Shown here piece by piece: positions 5,626-12,069 of a DNA stretch of 12,069 nucleotides. The stretch's first letter is position 1; every line of letters starts with the position of its first letter. Source of the stretch: Kiritimatiellia bacterium (lineage in GTDB: Bacteria > Verrucomicrobiota > Kiritimatiellia > SLAD01); assembly GCA_007125875.1 (NCBI GenBank), contig SLCI01000141.1, positions 1-12,069 of the forward strand, written 5' to 3'. A program made the position numbers and the translations under genes. Below the pieces are notes generated by a model, which did no database searches, was not told the origin of the DNA, and saw only the letters and a program-made list of their open reading frames with translations.

Positions 5626-7422
5626 CTAATCCGTGCAGATCATCTGGCGCAGGGCGTCTTCGGTGGCGAGCAGCGTGATGCGGCGGCGGGCGCGGGTGAG
5701 CGCGGTGTAGAGCAGGCGGCGCGTCAACAAGGCGTCGCCGCCCTGACGGGGCAGGACGATGGCGACATGATCATACTCGCTACCCTGGCTCTTATGGATC
5801 GTCATCGCCCAGCCGAGTGAATGATGGGGCAGCATGGTGGCGGGCCATTGCACTCGCCCGTCACTGCTACGGAAGAGGGCGGTCCCGTCGCGGTCCGGCC
5901 AGACCAAGCCGGTGTCCCCGTTATAAAGCTGCGAGACGGGATCGTTCGACTGAATCAACACGGACTGAATTTCCGGCGACTCACCTTCACCGCCGATCCA
6001 GCGCTGGATCCGCTGATTCCATTGCGTAGCTCCGTCCGGCCCATCATGTGTGGCGCACAGTATCCGATATTGATCGAACGCCGCCAACAGCGCGACATCT
6101 TCCCGGTTGCCGGCCGCCCAGTGATCGATCAACGACTGATAGCCGGCCAAAATCTCCTTCCGCGCTTGGGCCGGAATCCGATAGCCCTCATCCGGCAAGC
6201 GCACCCAACGCACAGCATCATCTTCCGCCGTGTCGATCAGTGACAGAAACGCTTCGGCGTCGCCGGCCGTCACCGCCTGCGCTAGCTGGCCGATCCGTGA
6301 ATCCGTGCCGAAACGATAATTGTGGGTGAGTTGCACATGATCCGCGCGCGGCCAATGGGGCTGGGCCTGCTCGCGCGTGAGTCGGCACCGCGCCAACACC
6401 ACCGCTGCGCGCTCGGCATCGGGCGCTTGCGTATCCAAAGCTATCTGCGTCAGCACAGAACCGGCTTCCACACTCTCCAATTGCGCGGCATCGCCGACCA
6501 GCCAGAGCGGGGTGCGAATTGAAAGCGCGCCAGCGAGATGCGTCATCAGCGCCAAGTCCACCATCGACACTTCATCCACAACCACCAACCGCGCGGGTAA
6601 CGGATTGCCGGCATGATGCCGAAAGGGCTGCTGGCCAACGCGTCGCTGTAACCGCGCCCCCAAGGCACGATGGATCGTCATGAACTCCACTACGCAGGAC
6701 GAGTGCGTCGGGTCTACCAGATCGAGCAGGTCACCCCATGCGGCGGCAGGTAGTTGCGGGCGGATCCGCTCCAGCGTTTTGATTAAGCCTTCTTTCAAGC
6801 GCTGCGTGGCTTTGCCGGTCGGCGCCAATAACAGAATAGGTGATTGCCCGGCGTCTTCTTCCTGACTGAGGAAGAGCAGCAACAACTTGACGATCGACGC
6901 AGTCTTGCCGGTGCCCGGGCCGCCGGTCAGGAGCCCGAACAAGCGATCCACCAACGCGGCCGCCGCGATACGTTGCCCATGCTCCGGCTCGGCGGGCACG
7001 CCGTTCGGGAATAAGGCGTCGATGGCGCCCTGTAGCTGCGTTTCATCGCGTGTCTGCCCGGTCTGCTGCTGACGTTGACGCACAATCCCGCGCAGTACGC
7101 GATCGTAGGCGTCGTAACGCTGCAACCAAAGCGTGCGGTCTGGACGCAACACCAGCGGGCGCGCCGCTTTTTCACCGGTACTCAGCCAAGCGGGCGATTG
7201 TTCCACGAGCGTGTCGGCTAGGTGAGTAAGGTCCATGCCTTCGATTGGCATATCAAGTGAGAGGCAAACGCGTCCCTGTTGCAACTGCGCGAACAGCAAC
7301 GCGGACCAAAAGGCCAGTGCATCATCGCCGTCCGCGCAAAAACTCTGGGCAATCACTTCACCCATTGCACGCGCGGGCACCGGTAATTGCTCCATCAAAT
7401 CACGTGAGGCGGGCTGACTCAT
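5626..7422 (-). CDS. recD: Exodeoxyribonuclease V subunit alpha, RecD helicase
   Basis: This 598-residue SF1B 5'-3' helicase is the fast motor of RecBCD. Landmarks are Walker A GGPGTGKTAS near residue 169 (E. coli K177), Walker B VVDEVSMVD near 280, motif III WLVGDAAQLESVEAGSVL near 310, NYRF motif IV, motif V TIHKSQGSEYDHV near 544, and motif VI LLYTALTRARRR near 574. The N-terminal region (1-110), which in E. coli RecD contacts RecC, is present. Length matches E. coli RecD (608). I chose the ATG at 7422-7420 because it overlaps the recB stop as ATGA and has GGAGG 4 nt upstream. The 23 codons open above it lie inside recB. No separate terminator is visible before the convergent exonuclease gene. 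Confidence 0.96.
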   Translation of the reverse strand: MSQPASRDLMEQLPVPARAMGEVIAQSFCADGDDALAFWSALLFAQLQQGRVCLSLDMPIEGMDLTHLADTLVEQSPAWLSTGEKAARPLVLRPDRTLWLQRYDAYDRVLRGIVRQRQQQTGQTRDETQLQGAIDALFPNGVPAEPEHGQRIAAAALVDRLFGLLTGGPGTGKTASIVKLLLLFLSQEEDAGQSPILLLAPTGKATQRLKEGLIKTLERIRPQLPAAAWGDLLDLVDPTHSSCVVEFMTIHRALGARLQRRVGQQPFRHHAGNPLPARLVVVDEVSMVDLALMTHLAGALSIRTPLWLVGDAAQLESVEAGSVLTQIALDTQAPDAERAAVVLARCRLTREQAQPHWPRADHVQLTHNYRFGTDSRIGQLAQAVTAGDAEAFLSLIDTAEDDAVRWVRLPDEGYRIPAQARKEILAGYQSLIDHWAAGNREDVALLAAFDQYRILCATHDGPDGATQWNQRIQRWIGGEGESPEIQSVLIQSNDPVSQLYNGDTGLVWPDRDGTALFRSSDGRVQWPATMLPHHSLGWAMTIHKSQGSEYDHVAIVLPRQGGDALLTRRLLYTALTRARRRITLLATEDALRQMICTD

Positions 7423-10400
7423 GGTTCCTCCCTCCCGCACAGCAACTCTTCGAGGGCGCGGACCAACGCCTCGCTCGGTCGCGCGTTCCAAACGCCGTTG
7501 GCGGTGTCGGCCTGCAGCCCGCGCAGGAACAAATACGCCGCGCCCGCGAAGTCGCGCGTGTAATTCCAGTCGGACACTGTGCGGCTCAGCCAGCGATGCA
7601 CCGCCACGGTGTACAGCAAGGCCTGCAATAGATAATGGGCCTGCGCCATCTCGGCATGCAGCAAGGCGGATGCATAGCCGCCCGGCAAGTGATTGGTCTT
7701 GTAGTCGACAATCAGCCAGCGTCCGTCCGGCGTGCGACTCAACAAATCGACAATGCCCTCGAAGTAGCCCGTGAGTGGTTCGAATCCCAATCGACGGATA
7801 CGCTCAACATAGTCCGGCTCACCCCATGGTGTATCGTCGCCGTGTTGCGCCAACACGTCGGCTAGGGCATCGACCGTCAACTCAGGACGGTGAGGCAACA
7901 AGTACGTCCATTCCGCCGCGTGTGGTTGCGCCAACAGATCGCCCAAACAAAAATCAGCATCCAGTTGCGCACCCGCCGCATGACGCCACAAGTCCGAACT
8001 CGTGCCCGCGACATCCGGTGCCGTCGATAAACCGGGCTTCACCAGCGCGGGCAAGTCACGGCGCAGCGCGGTCACGAACGCGTGTTGACCACTCTTGACG
8101 TCCCCCGCGTTGAATGCCACTTCGAAAGCATGATGGACCCGGTCACCAAGCAGGCGGCCCGCCTGATATGATTCAAAGATGCCGTTATCGGCCAGCGTGT
8201 CTTCGCCCTCCTCATCCAGCTCAAGCTCGTCGCTGTCCATCTCGTCATCGTGCAGCGCGTACTCGGCCGCATGTTGACGGATCAAGGCGGAATAACTGGA
8301 CTGGAGCGGCGCGATCGGCAACGTGCCGCGCTGCCACTCGACGGCGCGGAGTGCCGACGGATCATCGGACGCAGGCTCCGCTTGCGACGCATCCGGAGCG
8401 CCATCTGTCGCGCTAGGTTCCTCAATATCGCGCAAAGCATAGGTTGCGGCGGCATTACGTTGCATCGCCGTCTCGAACGCCTCCCGACAATCCGTGTCAC
8501 TGCAATCCTTCGCGCTAACGGGGCGCGCGAAAAGCAAACGCGCAAATGCGCAGGTGGTCGAATTGACATAGTAGGTGGAAATGGGCGCTGCGCGTCCCCA
8601 CCAAACATGCAGCTGATGTTCCGCCCGTGTCAGGGCCACGTACAATAGGCGCATATACTCGGCCCGTAGACTATGATTCTCATGTTCCAGCGCGTCGTCC
8701 CAGCCAGGATCGCCCGGCAGAAAGAACTGCAGGGTGCCGTTCGGTTGATGCTGAATGATATACCGTTTGGTCTTCTTCTGATCTGCGCGTTCCAGCCACA
8801 TCGTCGGTAAAAGCACGATCGGATACTGCAATCCTTTCGCGGCATGCACGGTCGATAGCGTTACGGCCGCGCGATCCGTTTCCAATCGCAACGCGGCTTC
8901 CTCTTCCGTGCCCCGCTGTTGATCGCGCGCCTGCGCGATGGCGTGATCCAAGTAATCTTTTAGTGCTGCGGCACTGCGGGCATGCTCCTCCAACCAAACC
9001 TGTTGCAGCAACTCGCCCAATTGAATCAGGTTGGTGATGATTCGTTCGCCATCCGGCAACCCCGCCAGACGGGCCAACGCACACTCGTCTTCGCGGCTGA
9101 CCGGCGGATCGCGCAAAAGTGAAAACAGCACCGCCATGATGCCTTCCCGTTCAATCCGTTGGGCGCAGGCACCGAATCGTTGGGTATACGGGATCAAATC
9201 GGCAGCATCCTGTGTGCGTGCCACCTCGTCGACCGCGAACCCAAACAAGGGTGTCGTCAACGCCGCTCGTACCGCGCTGGCACGCGGCGTTACGCAGGCA
9301 TCCAGCAGCAGGCTCAAGTCGCGCGCCTCATCGGACAGATACACCGAGGCGTCGGTTTGATAGGCCGCGGGGATGCCTGCTTTCAACAGCAAATGGCGCA
9401 GCGATTCCAGCTCCGTATGATTGCGGGCCAGGATGGCGATATCGCCCGGTCGCACACGTCGCCACGCGCCATCGCGCTCGATTTCGTGCGGGGTCGCCAG
9501 CAACGCTTGAATTTGCTGCACGCAATCCGCCAAGACACGAGGGTGAATCGTCGATTTGGCGGGCGGCTCATCCGCAACGGACCAGGTATGCAGCGTCAAC
9601 GCCGGCGGCACGACCGCCTCTCCATCGCTGATCGTGCGGATGCGGGTAGATTTGCTGGCTTGAACCGGCGTGAAGGGAATGGCTTCGCCGAAAGGTGACG
9701 CGTCTTCACTCTGCCCTTCGAACAGCGCGTTTACTGCCGCGATCAGCGGCGGATCAGAACGGAAATTGGTATCGAGCGTAAGTTCGAGCGCCCCTTCCTT
9801 GGCACGCAAATACGTGTCCAAATCAGCGCCGCGAAAACGATAGATACTCTGTTTCGGGTCACCGACCCACACCAAGCAATGCGGCGCTTGCGCCAAGAAG
9901 TTTGGATCGGCGAAGAGTTTGCGGAAGATCACAATTTGCTGCGCGTCGGTGTCCTGCGATTCATCCACCAGGATCACGTCGTAGTCCCGCCGCACGGCCT
10001 CTACAAAGTCTTCATCATCCAATTGACGAAAGACCGCTTGAATCAAATCCGCAAAGGTGAGCGTCGACGAATGAAGCCGCTCGCCGAGATAGGCCAATAA
10101 CTGGTCAAAGTTCGGACTGGATAGAATCGTACTGCGCGACTCCACCAGTTCCCGCAACTGATCGATCAACAGTGGGCTGCGATATTGCTCAAAGAAGAGA
10201 CGGGCGGAACCTGATTGTACCGACTCGGTCAGCTCTTCCATCGAAAGCCGCTTAAAGCCGTCTTTGTTCATTTCGCGCCGCAGCTTATCCCAATCTAGTT
10301 CGTTGGAAGCGCTCGGCTCACCCGGAGGGTTCGCCCTACCAGTCTGGGACGCGGCTTGAACCTCTTCAGGTAGGGCAGTAGTTTCGTCCCGTCCGCAGTA

Positions 10401-11165
10401 GGCATCGAATGCCTTAATGCTATTGGCAATCTTGGTCTTCGTGAGATCGTCTCCGGCGACGGATAATAGATCGTCCAGGATCGTCTCGCGTTCCTTGGCC
10501 CACACATCCTTCAGCGTAGAGCGTAATGCTTCGTAACGTTCGATGAATGCGGTTAGCCGGTGTTCATGCCGTGCTTCGACGGAGTCGGGTGTGGTTAAGC
10601 CGAGCTGCCGGAACTGTCGCGCCAAGTCCCGATATGATCTTGCTTCGTCCGCCGAGATGGCCTCCTGTTCACGCTGCGTCTGTTGCGCGATGAAGTCCTC
10701 CACCAAGCGCGCCACCAGCGGGTCCTCGTTCGCCACTTCCGCCTCGGGATCGACGCCCAGTTCGAGTGAGTACTTTCGCAAAAGCTGCTGACAGAAACTA
10801 TGAATGGTGCAGATCGGGGCTAGATCAAAATCGGACAACGCTTGCTCCAGGCGCAGTCGTCGGGTGGCGGCATCATGCGCAGCCGTGACGTCGTGCACCA
10901 AGGCTGTGAGATTCGGGTCAATGCAGTCGGCGCCCGTCAGGATCGCGCGTGCGGCGCTGAGTTGTATGCGCAAGCGTTCGCGCAGTTCTGCGGCTGCATC
11001 GTTGGTGAACGTGCTGACCAGGATGCGTTCGATCGGTACGCCTTCCAACACTTTGCGCACAAACAGCAGGGCGATCGAGTAGGTCTTGCCCGTGCCGGCA
11101 CTGGCGTCCAGCGCCAACATGCCTTGTAAGTCGGCCTGTAAGGCGGGATGACGCGCACTGCTCAT
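7419..11165 (-). CDS. recB: Exodeoxyribonuclease V subunit beta, RecB helicase-nuclease
   Basis: This 1248-residue SF1A 3'-5' helicase carries the RecBCD nuclease domain. The order is Walker A ASAGTGKT (21-28), motif Ia STFTNDAAAELRERLR, TIHSFCQQLL, motif II VDESQDTD near 401, motif III WVGDPKQSIYRFRGAD near 435, NFRSDPP, motif V STVHAAKGLQYP near 772, motif VI RLLYVALTRAEH, an acidic linker near 980-1000, and then the nuclease domain. The nuclease shows GDRVHHAF near 1009, GIVDLL near 1138, IVDYKTNH near 1153 and QALLYTVAVHRW near 1180, matching E. coli H956, D1067, D1080 and K1082, so it should cut DNA. The YLFLRG tail also matches RecB rather than AddA. It is longer than E. coli RecB (1180), partly from a repeat-derived insert near residue 275. 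It starts by an ATGA overlap with recC. Confidence 0.97.
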   Translation of the reverse strand: MSSARHPALQADLQGMLALDASAGTGKTYSIALLFVRKVLEGVPIERILVSTFTNDAAAELRERLRIQLSAARAILTGADCIDPNLTALVHDVTAAHDAATRRLRLEQALSDFDLAPICTIHSFCQQLLRKYSLELGVDPEAEVANEDPLVARLVEDFIAQQTQREQEAISADEARSYRDLARQFRQLGLTTPDSVEARHEHRLTAFIERYEALRSTLKDVWAKERETILDDLLSVAGDDLTKTKIANSIKAFDAYCGRDETTALPEEVQAASQTGRANPPGEPSASNELDWDKLRREMNKDGFKRLSMEELTESVQSGSARLFFEQYRSPLLIDQLRELVESRSTILSSPNFDQLLAYLGERLHSSTLTFADLIQAVFRQLDDEDFVEAVRRDYDVILVDESQDTDAQQIVIFRKLFADPNFLAQAPHCLVWVGDPKQSIYRFRGADLDTYLRAKEGALELTLDTNFRSDPPLIAAVNALFEGQSEDASPFGEAIPFTPVQASKSTRIRTISDGEAVVPPALTLHTWSVADEPPAKSTIHPRVLADCVQQIQALLATPHEIERDGAWRRVRPGDIAILARNHTELESLRHLLLKAGIPAAYQTDASVYLSDEARDLSLLLDACVTPRASAVRAALTTPLFGFAVDEVARTQDAADLIPYTQRFGACAQRIEREGIMAVLFSLLRDPPVSREDECALARLAGLPDGERIITNLIQLGELLQQVWLEEHARSAAALKDYLDHAIAQARDQQRGTEEEAALRLETDRAAVTLSTVHAAKGLQYPIVLLPTMWLERADQKKTKRYIIQHQPNGTLQFFLPGDPGWDDALEHENHSLRAEYMRLLYVALTRAEHQLHVWWGRAAPISTYYVNSTTCAFARLLFARPVSAKDCSDTDCREAFETAMQRNAAATYALRDIEEPSATDGAPDASQAEPASDDPSALRAVEWQRGTLPIAPLQSSYSALIRQHAAEYALHDDEMDSDELELDEEGEDTLADNGIFESYQAGRLLGDRVHHAFEVAFNAGDVKSGQHAFVTALRRDLPALVKPGLSTAPDVAGTSSDLWRHAAGAQLDADFCLGDLLAQPHAAEWTYLLPHRPELTVDALADVLAQHGDDTPWGEPDYVERIRRLGFEPLTGYFEGIVDLLSRTPDGRWLIVDYKTNHLPGGYASALLHAEMAQAHYLLQALLYTVAVHRWLSRTVSDWNYTRDFAGAAYLFLRGLQADTANGVWNARPSEALVRALEELLCGREEP
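7427..7436 (-). promoter_or_regulatory. Ribosome-binding site of recD inside recB
   Basis: On the minus strand GGGAGGGAGG runs from 7436 to 7427, ending 4 nt before the recD ATG at 7422. It lies within the last codons of recB (ending REEP). Together with the ATGA overlap it decides the recD start and indicates translational coupling. Confidence 0.7.
10311..10376 (-). repeat. Structured repeat copy 2, in frame within recB
   Basis: Read on the minus strand from 10340 to 10314, this is GGTAGGGC followed by the same tandem-GA hairpin as at 147-173, with stem ACCC-TCC-GGGT instead of ACCG-TCC-CGGT. A further GGTAGGGC lies on the + strand at 10369-10376, opposite the GCCCTACC at 10333-10340, forming an 8-bp inverted repeat with a 28-nt interior. 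The frame is kept, and the element encodes TGRANPPGEPSAS and neighbouring low-complexity residues (about 265-285 of RecB). That places it in a variable loop region of the helicase 1B arm, judged from a recalled alignment with E. coli RecB. It looks like a palindromic element tolerated inside a protein. Confidence 0.65.
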
Positions 11166-12069
11166 GACGCCGCCCCCTTTACTTTCTTTGCACTCACGCG
11201 CTCGAGTTTGTCAGTGAACGCATACAGTGCATCCGTGATGCTACAAAACGGCGAATCACCAGCGGGTAAGTTGGCGGCGGCCAGTAGGGCGGCGTCGATT
11301 CCGTCCGGCCAAGGATCGGTCAACGGTTCGCGTTGCCGGAACGCCATGCGCACGGCGGGCTTGTCAATTTCGGGCGGGCTTCGATTGGGCTGTCCTTCGT
11401 AAAAGGTTTCATAGCAGGCAGCGAGTTGCTGCTTCTTGTTCCACTCCGCGCTGCTCTTCGGGAAAAAGGGCAGGGGAACGGTATGCCCGATCAGGGCCAG
11501 CGCGCACCATTGCCGTACCTGCTGTTGCGCCTCGTCCGGTGCGATCGCCGGAATGCGGTACGGTCCTTTGCGGCTATCGACCAGTGTCGTTTGGACCGGC
11601 GCATTCTGCTGGCAGGCGAGCAGGCATTGCTCGATGTAGGCGCGGAGTGAGCGGTGCTCTTTGAATTCACTGATTGAAACGCGCACGAGATGCGATGTCG
11701 GTGACCAATCCATCGCATGGACATGCACAACGCTACTATCCGGGTCGACGCTCGCGTTGGCCGCTCGCTGTAGAATATCGCAGGCCGTGTTGGCCAAGGT
11801 ATCCCATGCTTCCTCGGTCGCCGGGCCGGGCGGCAACAGGCCGGCGCGCAGCAGCCGGTTCTTTAAACGGTCCAGATGCGCGGGCTCGGGGCCGAGTTCA
11901 ATCAGCTCGCGCAGGATTTGATCCTGCACCTGCCACTTATTCAGTCCGGACAAACTCAACGCCTCGCGATCCGGCAGCAAATCGACTTCTTCCTCGATAT
12001 CAATACCAACATGATAGAGGTAAGACTTGCAGGGCAGATCAAAGAAGCGCACCAACCGATCCGCCAACG
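11162..12069 (-). CDS. recC: Exodeoxyribonuclease V subunit gamma, RecC (C-terminal part)
   Basis: This is the 3' end of recC; the gene runs off the right edge and its start is not in the window. About 301 codons are visible, ending at a TGA (11164-11162) that overlaps the recB ATG by 4 nt. RecC is the non-catalytic scaffold that splits the duplex, passes strands to RecB and RecD, and reads Chi through its inactive helicase and nuclease-like folds. The visible part matches the RecC C-terminus: VRFFDLPCKSYLYHVGI, then LSLSGLNKWQVQDQILREL (E. coli has a similar FALDGL..YQLNQRLL stretch), and LPLPFFPKSSAEW. The assignment rests on these matches and on the recC-recB-recD order. There is no frameshift in the visible part. 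Confidence 0.93.
   Translation of the reverse strand, partial: LADRLVRFFDLPCKSYLYHVGIDIEEEVDLLPDREALSLSGLNKWQVQDQILRELIELGPEPAHLDRLKNRLLRAGLLPPGPATEEAWDTLANTACDILQRAANASVDPDSSVVHVHAMDWSPTSHLVRVSISEFKEHRSLRAYIEQCLLACQQNAPVQTTLVDSRKGPYRIPAIAPDEAQQQVRQWCALALIGHTVPLPFFPKSSAEWNKKQQLAACYETFYEGQPNRSPPEIDKPAVRMAFRQREPLTDPWPDGIDAALLAAANLPAGDSPFCSITDALYAFTDKLERVSAKKVKGAAS

Noticed and set aside
7423..7491. Longer recD start at 7491
   Set aside because: The extra 23 codons lie inside recB. The ATG at 7422 has GGAGG upstream and the ATGA overlap typical of coupled genes.
8250..9698. Several long + strand frames opposite recB
   Set aside because: They are shadows of the high-G+C recB gene, with arginine-rich or low-complexity translations and no recognisable domains.
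1..12069. CRISPR array, prophage, toxin-antitoxin or new defence system
   Set aside because: No regularly spaced direct repeats, phage structural genes, small paired genes or unusual effector domains were seen. RecBCD itself is a standard repair complex.

Overview
The window looks like chromosomal DNA from a Gram-negative-type bacterium of moderately high G+C. It carries a housekeeping rpsO-pnp unit, then a DNA-repair and nuclease neighbourhood. No gene fixes the phylum. The short hairpin repeats around and inside the genes, and spurious reading frames with peptides such as EGRAPSRP and PPPRLRRTG, remind me of Verrucomicrobiota/Kiritimatiellota-type (PVC) genomes. That placement is a recollection and an inference, not a result.

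Layout. Positions 1-305 are mostly non-coding, with two REP-like hairpins and a good sigma70-type promoter (TTTACA, 17 bp, TATAGT) for rpsO. rpsO (S15) and pnp (polynucleotide phosphorylase) follow on the + strand, separated by a strong hairpin that is probably an RNA-processing site. They are closed by a near-ideal intrinsic terminator at 2917-2957. Positions 2960-3159 hold a composite palindromic element with about 39-bp imperfect terminal inverted repeats and two internal hairpins. Its right end appears to supply an extended -10 promoter for nth (endonuclease III). nth is followed by a gene for an unrecognised exported acidic-tailed protein, a tRNA-Thr(TGT), and a DEDDh 3'-5' exonuclease that starts only 6 nt after the tRNA CCA. 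All of these are on the + strand.

On the opposite strand, converging to within 10 nt of the exonuclease stop, lies a translationally coupled recC-recB-recD operon. recC is truncated by the window edge, and both junctions are 4-nt ATGA overlaps. RecB and RecD keep their helicase motifs and RecB keeps its nuclease motifs, so this should be an active RecBCD helicase-nuclease for double-strand-break resection. With Nth and the DnaQ-like exonuclease nearby, most of the right-hand 9 kb concerns DNA repair.

The most unusual observation is a short structured repeat found both upstream of rpsO (147-173) and, inverted, inside the recB reading frame (10314-10340). The copies agree at 24 of 27 positions. 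Two of the three differences form one compensatory base-pair swap in a hairpin that contains tandem G-A steps. RecB thus seems to carry an in-frame REP-like insertion in a loop of its 1B-equivalent region. I see no CRISPR array, phage genes, transposase or new defence system.
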